A DNA stretch of 50,657 nucleotides from a virus. The position numbers were made by a program, and so were the translations under genes. Where the stretch lies: the IMG/VR virus record IMGVR_UViG_3300027741_000095, positions 1 to 50,657 of that record; one strand, given 5' to 3'. Positions 35,126-45,800 of the stretch are shown one piece after another. The notes beneath the pieces are model-generated. The model worked only from the letters and a program-made list of their open reading frames with translations, did not search any database and was not told where the DNA came from. Position 1 is the stretch's first letter. Every line of letters starts with the position of its first letter.

Positions 35126-35784
35126 TCGTTTAAAACTTTAAGAATTTCTTCTACTATTGGATCTCTGTGATTTGTTTTAAGAGATATAACAGAAACACCT
35201 TCAACAAAACTTAGTTTTTTTGATAACCAGTCGAATCCGCTTAGCCTTTTGTCTTTTAGATCTATTTGTGAGTTATCACCAACAAAAACCATTTTAGCAC
35301 CTACACAAAGCCTGGTTATAATTAGCTCTAATTGATTTTGAGTGATATTTTGAGATTCGTCTATAACTACACAACAATCAGAGAAATTTCTACCCCTCAT
35401 AAAGCCAATAGGTATAACCTCTATATTTCCTTCTGAGATCTCTTTATCTATTTTTTCTTTATTGTACAGCATGTACATGTTGTCATAGATAGCAGCTGTG
35501 TATGGAGCTAATTTAGCGTCTTTGTCGCCTGGCAGAAATCCAATTTCCTCACCAGCGGTAACTGCAGGCCTGGTAAGTATTATTTTTTTAACATCTTTTT
35601 TAAAGAGTAGATCCAAAGCTATCTGAGCTGCTAGTAGTGATTTACCGCTACCTGCTTGACCCTTTAGAAAGGATACTTTTGATTGCAATATCTTCTCCTT
35701 AGCCGCTTTTTGTTCCTCATTTAAGGTGATATTAAACCTTATTGAATTTTTTGGCTTTTTTGGCTGGTTTTGCATAGGTGACAT
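35122..35784 (-). CDS. phoH: PhoH-like ATPase
   Basis: PhoH proteins are RecA/helicase-like ATPases often found in phages, with RNA-linked roles proposed but not settled. The 220-residue product has Walker A GQAGSGKS at residues 42-49 and the family block IILTRPAVTAGEEIGFLPGD at about 69-88. Walker B VVIDESQN follows near 137-144, then QLELIITRLCVGAKMVFVGD and a final TNHRD. This is a complete PhoH ATPase core with only a short N-terminal extension, so a stand-alone phage PhoH. It is inverted relative to its neighbours and converges tail to tail with the propeller gene. Its ATG follows a 206-base divergent spacer with hairpins. A short motif (GATATATT, minus strand, 35836-35843) may be its promoter. 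Confidence 0.93.
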   Translation of the reverse strand: MSPMQNQPKKPKNSIRFNITLNEEQKAAKEKILQSKVSFLKGQAGSGKSLLAAQIALDLLFKKDVKKIILTRPAVTAGEEIGFLPGDKDAKLAPYTAAIYDNMYMLYNKEKIDKEISEGNIEVIPIGFMRGRNFSDCCVVIDESQNITQNQLELIITRLCVGAKMVFVGDNSQIDLKDKRLSGFDWLSKKLSFVEGVSVISLKTNHRDPIVEEILKVLND

Positions 35785-35850
35785 TATTTTTTTTAGATTT
35801 GTTGACGGATCTCTCTTTTTATAAGAGGAATAAAAAATATATCCTTTTTA

Positions 35851-35865
35851 TTGGAATAATTCCAA
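35851..35865. promoter_or_regulatory. Perfect inverted repeat (TTGGAATAATTCCAA)
   Basis: A 6-bp perfect stem with a 3-base loop and no T run, so not a typical terminator. Its size and place in the divergent spacer would suit a protein-binding operator, but no regulator is known. Confidence 0.35.
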
Positions 35866-35891
35866 AGGTTTGCAGTTAAATTAAAGTCAGT

Positions 35892-35910
35892 GATCTCATT
35901 GTCTGAGATC
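35892..35910. promoter_or_regulatory. Perfect inverted repeat (GATCTCA-N5-TGAGATC)
   Basis: A 7-bp perfect stem with a 5-base loop (TTGTC), not followed by a clear T run. Its right arm is part of a 10-bp direct repeat, TGTCTGAGAT, at 35900-35909 and again at 35941-35950, the latter just before the candidate promoter at 35954. This is a plausible operator region. Confidence 0.4.
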
Positions 35911-35953
35911 TTATCTCTTTGTATTATCATATTTAGGAGTTGTCTGAGATATT

Positions 35954-35964
35954 GATATATATTC
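35954..35964 (+). promoter_or_regulatory. GATATATA-type promoter candidate
   Basis: GATATATATTC lies 37 bases ahead of the ATG at 35991 in a divergent spacer where a plus-strand promoter is needed. The leader after it is almost pure A (AAAACAAAAAA before ATG), as is common for strong Bacteroidota translation starts. Confidence 0.45.
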
Positions 35965-35990
35965 GGATTAAAAAGAAATAAAACAAAAAA

Positions 35991-36899
35991 ATGGCAACAG
36001 TAAACACCACAGAAATTTTAGGATCAGATTCCATCTCCGGATCAAGGATAACCATTAATTCTAATTTTTTAATTTTGCAAAATTGGATCAATGGATACGT
36101 ATCTGTTTTCGGAGTAGATAGCGTTAATGGAATACTCGATCTAACCAACGCCTCAACAGGAAAGGTTTCAGCTAAAATAGGGGCATTTAGCTCTTTATCA
36201 ATCCCAGCATCAGGAACTGTGACCGCCTCTGTCGATTCTGCGGGACAGGCATCTTTTTCCTCTGTAAGCTCAACATCTCTCACCGCTTCTGGTAATGTTA
36301 CCCTCAGCGGAAGTCTTTCAGTAACTTCTGCAGCTACTATGACAGTAGGAGCAACTGCAAGTTTTAACGGTAGTCTTTCTGCTAATGGTGCATTTTATTT
36401 AGGCGTACAAGGTCACGTTATTAGCAGTAATACCACTGTTCGTACAGGTCTAACAGCAGGCTCAGCTTTCCAGGTAAACACTGCAAATATTGGCGGCGGA
36501 GGTTATGTAACCTCTGTGAATTCCCCGTATACAATAACTGGATTGGAAGATGTTATTTATGCTAATTGTCAGGGTCCAACTGGATTCCACCTAAAGGTTG
36601 TTGGTGGTACGGGTGCAACTGCAGCAAGCATAGCTCAGGGAACAAGAATCACTATAGTTAATACTAGTGCTGCTGCTGGTTATATTTGGACAGGTGCTAC
36701 AGGAACTTCCTCTACATACTATACTGGATTTAATAACGTCTCTACCCATGGAGGATTCTCAACAAGCGGAATAACAGTAACTGCAAGTAAAGCTTATAGA
36801 TCATCTATTCAACTTCAATGGGAACCAAGAATAGCAGCAGATCAAACAACTCAAAAAGGATCTTGGGTAGTTTTAGGAGCAACAAACATGACAGTTTAA
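35991..36899 (+). CDS. Fibre/whisker-type protein with short beta repeats
   Basis: A 302-residue protein rich in Ala, Ser, Thr and Gly. Residues about 60-145 are a run of short strands (SLTASGNVTLSGSLSVTSAA, TMTVGATASFNGSLSANGAF), typical of triple-stranded beta-helix or fibre shafts. The C-terminal half is beta-rich with Thr-Gly turns (GPTGFHL, GGTGATAAS, TGATGTSSTYYTG), like a head domain. The N-terminus (GSRITINSNFLILQNWING) has an Asn-x-Asn-Phe pattern seen also near the N-termini of the collagen-like proteins at 48623 and 50429, which may be a shared attachment motif. It opens the final fibre block, 206 bases after phoH. Confidence 0.65.
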   Translation: MATVNTTEILGSDSISGSRITINSNFLILQNWINGYVSVFGVDSVNGILDLTNASTGKVSAKIGAFSSLSIPASGTVTASVDSAGQASFSSVSSTSLTASGNVTLSGSLSVTSAATMTVGATASFNGSLSANGAFYLGVQGHVISSNTTVRTGLTAGSAFQVNTANIGGGGYVTSVNSPYTITGLEDVIYANCQGPTGFHLKVVGGTGATAASIAQGTRITIVNTSAAAGYIWTGATGTSSTYYTGFNNVSTHGGFSTSGITVTASKAYRSSIQLQWEPRIAADQTTQKGSWVVLGATNMTV

Positions 36900-36923
36900 T
36901 CGAAGGAAAAATAAAATAATTTA

Positions 36924-39125
36924 ATGGCAAAAACACCTTTTATAAGACCTCTCCAAGTTCAAGGAGGAACCTTCTATTCTTTTTCTTCTTCCGCCGAGGA
37001 TTTATCTTTTACTTTTAACAACTCGGCAAATAAGTTTAAGTTCTCTAAATTTGCACTTCTTAATATACCAAATATAGATAACACCTATAAGGGGCAGTCA
37101 AATAAAATTAGATTAAATGCACCCGATAGTGCTTTTATTGATTATGTTACTAATGCCAAAAAAATAATTACCGGAGATCCTAATGTTGATTTCTCTCAAA
37201 GCTTCCAAAGTTACTGTTTAAACTTAGAGTCAACCGTTACTGGAAATTCTGGATATGATCCCTCACTAAAAAGTAATATTTCAGAGAGAGTCTTTTTTAA
37301 ATGGCTAAAAGAAATAGGAGCTATTAGATATAGACCTGCAACTTCCGATGAAGTATCTGCTTCATTAGATCAAAGTACCGTTACAATAACTAACGGACTT
37401 CCAGTTACTCAAAAAAGATATGCAGAGGGTGATACAACTGTTGGTACGACAGGATCCTATGGAATTACAGGGGCTAATTATAGCAAAGTTGTTCAGTATA
37501 TAGGAAATCTGGATATAGTAAATAGTGTAAAAAACTCTTCTAATACATATTCAGAGGTTTACGTTTATATTCCAACTAAAGATGGTAATACCCCAACAGT
37601 TTTATTTAAGAATGTTGTTGATAAAAATTACTATTCAAACTATCAATGGACAAATTCTCCTAACAATCCTTTAGATGTTGAGTATCTTTACGGAAGATCC
37701 TATAGTGATATTAATCCTAGCGGTCTTACAACTCTTTCAATATTCGATGATGACGTTTTAGGAGCACCAACATCAACTTTTTTTTACACTGGAACCAATG
37801 GCTCAACACAAACTGGAAATTGGTATACCCCGAGAGACACACCAAACACGTATTTTAGTGATCTAATTTTTACCGATGCATCTAATGACATATTAACTAA
37901 AACCTACAATGGAGCTAGTGGATCTTACGTTAGATCAAGATTAGATTCAATAGGAATAGACTTCGACCCTAATTCATACCAACAGATTTTAGAGAATCCT
38001 AGTATTAGCACTCTTGAAGAATTTAACGCTACCCCAATTGCTAACGATTTTGAGTTTAATTGCGTGCTTGTTTATTACGATGTTTATGATCCAGCTAATA
38101 TAACAGATAGCGCAACGAATCTTTTCGGTGTTCTTTTCTTGGATGATGTTAACAGTACAGGGGGTGAAATTTATATACCTAGACTTAAAAAATATAAACC
38201 AAATCCTGTAACTAAGCTTAACGGTAACTCTTATGGATTTAAAATAAACCTCAGATTTGATACTGACGTTAGCCAAACTGGGGTTGAACAATCTATAAAT
38301 GATTATTCGCCATTCTCGTTGTCCATGTTTATGGATGCTATGAATGTTTTGCAGGAGGCAAGTTCCACTTTAAATAATTCATCATACGATTTTGTTCAGC
38401 TAAGCAACAGAGTCACGAATATTGAGAATATTACACTGAGCTCTTCTACAGCTTTAAATCTCGATAGAAGAATATCAGATCTAGAGCAAACCCTTGCTTC
38501 TAATCAGGCTTTATTTAGAAACACTAGCTCTATAATGCAGCTTATTAATCAAAATTACGATCTCGTAAGATCCATTTTGAATAATCAGACTAACGTTCAG
38601 ATCTCTTATGATCTTGACTTGATCAAGCAGGGATCGGGTATTATAGTTGATAGAAGCGTTAAAAATGAATTGACCCTATATAATGCCAATCAGGATTTCA
38701 CAATAGGCTCTAATAAATCTAAAGGTACCTTTGTCCCTGGGTCCTCTAATATAATCGATCTCTTACCATTTTCTAATTATTTTAAATACGTTAATAACAG
38801 TCAGGTTTTAACCCTTGCTAGCGATTTAACTATCAGAATTAATGACGGAGGTTTAAATCAATGGAAAACTGGTCAAAGATTTAGAATTTCTTTTGGTGAT
38901 AAAATATATCCTGGAGATTTTATAATTAGAATATTGACTAATGCTTTAGGAAATTATCCTTTATCAAATCCTTCTGGTGTACAATATTCAACTTCTATAA
39001 TAACATTAAAAGATTCTGATTTTTCTCTCTTTTCATATTTACCAGTAATAGAGATAGTTTGTATAGATGGAGACAATCTCACTTTCCAGGTTGATCTTTT
39101 AGGAAAAAGTTTAACAAATAATTAA
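36924..39125 (+). CDS. Large structural protein with coiled coil (unassigned)
   Basis: A 733-residue protein of unrecognised family, 24 bases after the whisker-type gene. The N-terminal 460 residues look like beta-rich domains with many Asn/Ser/Asp turns. Residues about 495-545 form a likely trimeric coiled coil (LDRRISDLEQTLASNQAL with heptad Ile/Leu), followed by a beta domain up to the C-terminus (GLNQWKTGQRFRISFGDKI). This head-stalk-domain arrangement suits a trimeric fibre or collar protein. There is no signal peptide or enzyme motif. It could be a fibre segment that joins to the next proteins. Confidence 0.62.
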   Translation: MAKTPFIRPLQVQGGTFYSFSSSAEDLSFTFNNSANKFKFSKFALLNIPNIDNTYKGQSNKIRLNAPDSAFIDYVTNAKKIITGDPNVDFSQSFQSYCLNLESTVTGNSGYDPSLKSNISERVFFKWLKEIGAIRYRPATSDEVSASLDQSTVTITNGLPVTQKRYAEGDTTVGTTGSYGITGANYSKVVQYIGNLDIVNSVKNSSNTYSEVYVYIPTKDGNTPTVLFKNVVDKNYYSNYQWTNSPNNPLDVEYLYGRSYSDINPSGLTTLSIFDDDVLGAPTSTFFYTGTNGSTQTGNWYTPRDTPNTYFSDLIFTDASNDILTKTYNGASGSYVRSRLDSIGIDFDPNSYQQILENPSISTLEEFNATPIANDFEFNCVLVYYDVYDPANITDSATNLFGVLFLDDVNSTGGEIYIPRLKKYKPNPVTKLNGNSYGFKINLRFDTDVSQTGVEQSINDYSPFSLSMFMDAMNVLQEASSTLNNSSYDFVQLSNRVTNIENITLSSSTALNLDRRISDLEQTLASNQALFRNTSSIMQLINQNYDLVRSILNNQTNVQISYDLDLIKQGSGIIVDRSVKNELTLYNANQDFTIGSNKSKGTFVPGSSNIIDLLPFSNYFKYVNNSQVLTLASDLTIRINDGGLNQWKTGQRFRISFGDKIYPGDFIIRILTNALGNYPLSNPSGVQYSTSIITLKDSDFSLFSYLPVIEIVCIDGDNLTFQVDLLGKSLTNN

Positions 39126-39135
39126 TAATTAAGAA

Positions 39136-42100
39136 ATGGCAGGTACACAAAATTCAGTAAGTTCATTAATAGCTCAGTTTTTAAGACTGCAGAAGAATTC
39201 ATTGGAGATATTAAACGGTTTAAACGAAGCCGCAGTTTCCACTAATGCTACTGTATCTATAGAAGTTTTGGATGAAAACGGTTTACCAAAAAATGCAAAC
39301 ATACCTTCGTATGGATATCTAAGAGGTGAAATCCAAAGACTTGATAATAACATAAAAGCCCTTGCAGGCCTAGGTGATAATTCTGCAACAATCAGAAATC
39401 CTGACGGAACATATTCGCAAGTTTATAAAACTGAAACACTTAAAGATCCTGTAGCTCTTTCAAATCTGCCAGTACCTAAAACATTCTACGTAAAGGATAA
39501 TTGGTTCTTTGAAAGTTTTCTAAGTCCTCTTCTTTATATAAATGTTAATGTAACTGATAAAATCCCAGATTCAGAGGATCGAGTTCAGATTAAAAGAATA
39601 ATTGCCAACACTGACACGGTAACTAAACAAAGTTACTTTGATAAAAATCTAAGTGGAAGAAACGATCTTTCACATGATCAATTTATAAATTATCTATCAG
39701 ATGCTGGTATTGATTATTTTGTAGATGAAGATATTATCCAGTTGCCTTTAAGATCAATTAGATTTTTTGGAAATTTTAGTGTTATCTCTTATTATGATGA
39801 TGTCATAACAATGACAGATAAGAACGGTAAAACATTTAAAGAAACAAGAAGAAATTATAAGCTTAATACACTTAAATATACCGATTCACTTTCCGGAGTT
39901 AATGACGGTAGATATCTAGACGTTAATGATAAAATATCAACACCGGGGGGAACACTTTATTTAATAACATCAGTTAACAAGGATCAATCTTCAATACAAG
40001 CTAAACGAATTTCAGGGTATGATCCAATAGCTCTTGGGGCAAATACCCTTTCTATTTCTTCAACCGATTTCGGACCAAGATATATTCAGGTTAATATTGG
40101 GTATAACGAAAGACAAGGGATTTTCTTTAAAACAATAGATGATAATTTTAATATAGTTGGATCTAATTGGTCATCCGGTATTGTTTTCTGGAGTAATAAT
40201 CTGGAGACAAAAGATTCTAACGGAAACGTAGTTTCACTGGAGAGCTATTATCTGTCAGATGTTTCGGATCTGGGTAAAATATTTTTGGGAATGTCTAAGG
40301 AGAAAAAAATCCCTGCGGTTCAAGGGCTTCTCCCCGATACGCCCCAAGTTTCTTCTGATAACTTTAAGGTTGTTCAAATCAATAAACAGGTTACTGACTC
40401 GACATCAGTAAAAACAATAAACGAAAAGCTACAGGCTAAGTCCACTTTAAAAAGCGAGATATCATCTTTAGATGATTCGATTAATAAAGTTAGACTACAA
40501 TTAAATACAGGAATCGGTACTTCTAATCAGTCATCTTCTCAATTAAATACCCAGAACAATGAAATTAATGCAATTCTTGGAGCAAATCTAACACAATCCC
40601 AAAACAGACAGGTTACTAATCCTATTGGGGTTAATGTTAATTCTTTGAGAGCAAGTTTAAATAATTTGATAGAGGAGAGAAGTAAAAAAGTTCAGCTTTA
40701 TTCTTCTATTGTAGCTGACGTGAATTCTCTTACTACGGACGTTCCTCAGCTGTTAGAAACACCAAAGTACAGGGTTAGAGGATTTTGGCCAATCCCTTTA
40801 CCTAGATATAGCTCTCAGACAGGAAATCAGGAGGTGATTCAATTTTCTGTTAGGTATAGATATTTAAGCGATTCAGGTTCAGCTCAGCCTTCTGAGACGA
40901 TAGAATATATGGACACTGACGGTACGCTAAAAACCGGCACTTTTTCGAACTGGATTGAATACAAAACCGACATTAGAAAAAAAGAGTATTTAACCTCTAA
41001 GGGGGTGTATGTTTGGTCTCCAGAAATAACAGCAGATGGGAATGCGCAAAATATAAATCAATTAGATCTTCCTATTACGAAAGGAGAAAGGCTGGAAATT
41101 CAGATTGCTTCAGTCTCTGAAGCTGGCTGGCCAGATAATCCTTTAGTGTCAGATTATTCTACTTCTGTTATAATATCTTTCCCTGATAATCTATCAGTTT
41201 CCGGGGTTTCTGATATAGTAAAGGTGAATAATCAAGATGCTGCAGTCGTTAAAATGCAATCTGATCTTGATGCACAGGGTCTTCCGATTCACCTTTCCCA
41301 ACAGTTTACTTCCGGAGATAAAACATATTTTCATGATACTAGTGGAATAGCTAGTGGATTTTTTACAAGTAATGGTGTGGTGATAAATCTTTTTGAAAAG
41401 CTTACTGATCTGCAAAATCAAATAAATCTAATTAAGTCTAATATAAGTAATGCTAGAGGTGTTCTTGAAGTTTATATAGTTGATTCATCAGGCAATAAGC
41501 TTAAAGTTTCTAAAGGATCTTCGATTAAGCTAAATGCTGGATTTACAAGTGACTTTTTTACCTCACCTTTAAATTATGACGCTGGAAAGATTGCTTCCAT
41601 TACTTATTCTATTCAGCTATACAATTCACAGGCATCCCCGGTTGAGCTAGGATCATCTATTCCTGGTGGGCTTGATACTAGAGCTCCTCTAACAGTCGAG
41701 AATAACTATCCGTCGGGATATGATACCAATCTTAGATACAGTGATGCTCCTATTTCTTTAACATCTGTAACACAGTCTGCTCTTGTTGCTGACGGAAGAT
41801 CTAATACGTTTTTTAGACAACAGCCACCCTATGCATCGGCAAGTTCTTATTCGCAATTTATTTATCAAAGGTATAAAAGTGTTGGATTTGATCAGATCCT
41901 TCTTAATAATTCATCCGCACCACAGAATCTTTCTACGTATTTTAGTAATACCTATTTTACAAGTTATCTCTATGATGCTATAACTCAGACAAATTTTGGG
42001 GTAACAGATAGATATCCGCAAAACGGAACTATAATGACCCCTTACGATCCTCGAAATATTGACCCAACCATATCTGGTGCAACGTCATCTAATATTTGGT

Positions 42101-42786
42101 CTGGTTATTTTTCAGATACCAGTGGCGGATCACCTTTAGGGGGAGGAGCAATTTCAGAGTTTTGTATAGATGTAAGACATCCATATTTAATAGAGGTTGG
42201 AAACCAGAATACTTATAACGGGGATTATCCTACCTTGGTAAAGCCTTATGCAGATCCAACACAAGCAATATCATATGCTCCTTTTAGACACACTCAATGT
42301 TTTTGGGGAGACACTTCATTAAATTACTATTGGGTTCAGAGCTCATACAGATCCCCTGGTGTGTTTCCCACTGATGATCAAACTCCAAGGGCTGATAACA
42401 TGTATTCAGATAAGCTAGGGTTTACCTCAAACGATGAATACTTAATAGGTAAATATTCGTGCGGTGCTTATTTATTCTTGGCTCCGTCTTTAGCAAATAA
42501 AATACAGGTTCCTGGAAACACAAGTCTTTCTTCTACTAATCTTTTTGATGGTGATTCTAATGCGATAAACATTCCTCTTGTTTTTCAATTCAGAACAGTG
42601 GATAAGGCTGGATATATTGGCGGATGGAGAAAAACAGGTAACATCACAAATATAACCTATACTAAAAAAATAGGTATAGATGTAAAAGTACTGAACGAGG
42701 ATCCATTTTCTTTTGATGTACAAGTAACTGGATCATATAAAAACGACACTCTAGTTTCCCCTAATTTTAGTAGTGGGAGAGTGTAA
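39136..42786 (+). CDS. Giant structural/fibre protein (unassigned)
   Basis: A 1216-residue protein of unrecognised family. The N-terminus is helical (SSLIAQFLRLQKNSLEIL). Residues about 425-460 form a charged coiled coil (TINEKLQAKSTLKSEISSLD), and another short one may lie near 755-770 (LFEKLTDLQNQINLIKSN). Between them, residues about 540-690 resemble a fibronectin type III-like domain (YRVRGFWPIPLPRYS, FSVRYRYLSDSG, GERLEIQIASVSEAGWPDN). The C-terminal 300 residues are beta-rich with many Tyr and Ser. Such a chain of domains and coiled coils fits a large tail-fibre or baseplate-peripheral protein. It starts ten bases after the previous stop. Confidence 0.65.
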   Translation: MAGTQNSVSSLIAQFLRLQKNSLEILNGLNEAAVSTNATVSIEVLDENGLPKNANIPSYGYLRGEIQRLDNNIKALAGLGDNSATIRNPDGTYSQVYKTETLKDPVALSNLPVPKTFYVKDNWFFESFLSPLLYINVNVTDKIPDSEDRVQIKRIIANTDTVTKQSYFDKNLSGRNDLSHDQFINYLSDAGIDYFVDEDIIQLPLRSIRFFGNFSVISYYDDVITMTDKNGKTFKETRRNYKLNTLKYTDSLSGVNDGRYLDVNDKISTPGGTLYLITSVNKDQSSIQAKRISGYDPIALGANTLSISSTDFGPRYIQVNIGYNERQGIFFKTIDDNFNIVGSNWSSGIVFWSNNLETKDSNGNVVSLESYYLSDVSDLGKIFLGMSKEKKIPAVQGLLPDTPQVSSDNFKVVQINKQVTDSTSVKTINEKLQAKSTLKSEISSLDDSINKVRLQLNTGIGTSNQSSSQLNTQNNEINAILGANLTQSQNRQVTNPIGVNVNSLRASLNNLIEERSKKVQLYSSIVADVNSLTTDVPQLLETPKYRVRGFWPIPLPRYSSQTGNQEVIQFSVRYRYLSDSGSAQPSETIEYMDTDGTLKTGTFSNWIEYKTDIRKKEYLTSKGVYVWSPEITADGNAQNINQLDLPITKGERLEIQIASVSEAGWPDNPLVSDYSTSVIISFPDNLSVSGVSDIVKVNNQDAAVVKMQSDLDAQGLPIHLSQQFTSGDKTYFHDTSGIASGFFTSNGVVINLFEKLTDLQNQINLIKSNISNARGVLEVYIVDSSGNKLKVSKGSSIKLNAGFTSDFFTSPLNYDAGKIASITYSIQLYNSQASPVELGSSIPGGLDTRAPLTVENNYPSGYDTNLRYSDAPISLTSVTQSALVADGRSNTFFRQQPPYASASSYSQFIYQRYKSVGFDQILLNNSSAPQNLSTYFSNTYFTSYLYDAITQTNFGVTDRYPQNGTIMTPYDPRNIDPTISGATSSNIWSGYFSDTSGGSPLGGGAISEFCIDVRHPYLIEVGNQNTYNGDYPTLVKPYADPTQAISYAPFRHTQCFWGDTSLNYYWVQSSYRSPGVFPTDDQTPRADNMYSDKLGFTSNDEYLIGKYSCGAYLFLAPSLANKIQVPGNTSLSSTNLFDGDSNAINIPLVFQFRTVDKAGYIGGWRKTGNITNITYTKKIGIDVKVLNEDPFSFDVQVTGSYKNDTLVSPNFSSGRV

Positions 42787-42816
42787 ATTAGGTAATAGAT
42801 AAAATCAAAGGATAAT

Positions 42817-45800
42817 ATGTCCCAATCTAAACTTTTTGATTATAATACATCATTCTCAGTAATTAGAACTAATCCTAAAATTTCTGGAAATTTTAAAATT
42901 ACTGTTGATTCTTCCGGAGGTGTTTGGTTTAATTCTATGAATGCTAATCAAACATTAAGTTCATCACGTTTTAAGAGATTTAATATAACAGGTGATAATA
43001 GTTACTCCGTTGATCTATTTAATTATTTTGATAAGGGTACACTTTCTAATAGCATAGTTTTTGATGTTGCTAAATTTACCGACGGTGATAAAAGATCTGC
43101 TGAGAATTTTTCAGGACAATATGATTTTTTCTATTCTAGTGGAGCTTCTTTATTAATTGATGGTAATTATAATGAAGATTTTTCGTACTTCCAGCCTCTT
43201 TGGGTTAAAAATGAAATACCAGATTTTTTTGTTGTGTTTAAAGTTCCTGGACCTTTAAGCTATTCTTACACAGAAAACCAAACTAAAATATCAGAGGGTA
43301 CTTCTTACAAGGTTATCCAAGATTATTCATCGGATGGTGATTTTATTATACAATATGGGATTGATCCATACGGTAATCCAAAGAGTTATAAAAGTGGTGA
43401 TATTTTTAAAGGGGTTTTAAATGTTGATTCGTATTCAATACTAAGTGGAAGTGGAAAAGTTGCTATATTTAATGAGTTAAATAACATCTCACTTGTTGAT
43501 AATATTGATTCGACATTTAGAGAAAAAATTCTTCCGAATTGCAGGGTAATTAAAACATTTGACCTTAGGGAATCAACTAAAATTGGAAAGTATATAAGAT
43601 CTATTTTTAATAATCCAGGGTTTTCCACATCACCATTAGAGATTAACTGGGGAAATGATTCATATAGCTATTTTAAAGGAGTTAGCTATTCAGAAGGGGT
43701 TTTTTCTAAAAAAGGAGAACAGCTAAGTTCGTTTTTATCCTCTTCTAAATCTGATCCAATGATAGATCTAGAAGATTATATCACTTCGGGGTTTTCAAGA
43801 AATGGTTTAATTTGTCCAAATCTTCTTAATCTAGAGTTTCTTTTTAATGATGAAGACTCTGATCTCTATACTATAAATAGGTATTTTGGTCTTTATGTTT
43901 CACGTAATGATGTTTCCGAATTACAGTTAAACGGTAATTTCTTTTTTAAGCACAAAAACGATGCGGGTAATTTAAATCTTCCAAAGCCATCCGTAAATAA
44001 TGTTGGATACTATGACAATAATTTTTCTAATCCAATATCATCTTCTTGCGGGGTTAGACTTTACTACGAGGGTGCCAGCGGATATCTACCAGGATCTGAT
44101 AATGTAAATGTTGAATATTCAGATAAACTTTTTTATTTAACAGATAAGTATGATAATTTTTACAGCTTAAAAAGAATTGAAAAATATTCGGAAGAACTGG
44201 CATCTGGTACTGACATCTCTTGCTATCAATATGGTCCTTATCGTCCAGAAACGGATTCATTTGGAACTACTGGATCTTTCCACTCTAATTCAAGCGGATC
44301 CCTGGTAATACATAACACTAAGACAGATCTTTTGAATTTTACCGGGAGTGATAAAAAAATTGCTACCGTTCCAGGTTCAAATGCTTCTAAAGCAGGAAAC
44401 CCGTATTTTGAAGTTGAGTTTTTGAAGAATTGGGAATTCCCGGAGCATCTTACATTTAAAATATATTGGCCTAATGGGTCTATTAGGGAAGGTGGAAGAA
44501 AATATGATCTTGTTAAATCTGGAGATTTTTCAGCTGTTCTCATTTGGACTGGAGGATCTTATTATTCTAGTGGTACTTCGTACTACTTTAATGCTATCAC
44601 CGGATCTACTACTGAAATAGCATCGGCATTTTCATCCTTAATAAGAAGTGTAGACACCTCAACTTGGGATTCTGCAAATAATTCAGCATCCTCTATTATT
44701 AGATCAAAATTCAGGGGCATACAAACGGATAAATCTTATTCTGTTAGTATCTTTGATAACTATGATGAATTTACTTCAAGATTTAAAGGATCATGGGATA
44801 GTACTTCTTCATACTCACAATCTGATATTGTTCTTTATAATGAGACCTATTATTCAGCTTTAAATAACATAGTAGCGTCTACTAGTCTAAGTCCATCACC
44901 TGATGATGATATTGATAACTGGGAAATCTATTACACCTTTTCAAAATCAGGATATGTTAAAATAAATGGGGCTGATGCTTCTCAGATATTCAAAAATGTT
45001 AATTTTATTGGCGGATCGGATACTAAAGAATGTAGAGTAGTTTTCAGCAACAAGTACTCAAACATAGTTAAACCAGGCTATTTCATAAACAGTTTAACAG
45101 GAACCTCTGAAATTTTAGAAGTGACTAAGTATGTTGACGAACCAATAATTGATCCATTGACTGGTCAAATAACGTCATTTAACAATTTTGATAGCCTCCT
45201 GGTTGCTAATCTTGCTAATCAATTTGCAACAGTTCAGTTAGGATCTGATGGATCGTTTAATGTGTATAGCTCAAATAAAAGCCATATAGGGGTATTTACA
45301 TTCTTTGACGTCAAGGAATTTGATTTTGATTTCTGGAGTTCTGAGTATTCTTATACGCCAACCCCGGAAACATATAAGTATTATCAATTAGAAGTTAATA
45401 GAACTGGTGAGATTAAAGCTAATATACCTTATTTTGTAAAGAGTGGACAGATTCTGTATTCTGGCTCAATTTATAATACAGGAGATTTATTTTATGGTAT
45501 AACAGGATCAACATCTTTTATTAATTCTGCTCCATCTTTGAATTCTTTGCCTGTTGTTTTTCCTGCTCAGTATTCTAACGTCACATATACTGGTAATATG
45601 AATTATTCTAATATTGACTATTATCAGGACTTTAATACGTTTGATGGGTTTATAGGGATTCAAAGTTTAGATCCTACCAGATTAAGTTCTTCCGCCTCTA
45701 AATTGGACGTTTTCAATAACGGTAAATTGAATACCGAATATGAGTATTTGTGGGAAAATTACACTATAGAAAGATCTAACATCTCCAGAATAGTTCCTTA

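Larger units (their letters stand above)
35785..35990. promoter_or_regulatory. Divergent regulatory spacer between phoH and the fibre genes
   Basis: This 206-base gap has no gene and is the longest non-coding stretch in the window. It contains a GATATATT string toward phoH (minus), a GATATATA string toward the plus gene, two perfect hairpins and a 10-bp direct repeat, described separately. Both neighbouring genes point away from it, so at least two promoters are expected. Confidence 0.6.

Noticed and set aside
35933-36283. A 116-residue minus-strand frame over the start of the 35991 gene
   Set aside because: Antisense to a gene with clear fibre-type repeats; no independent support.
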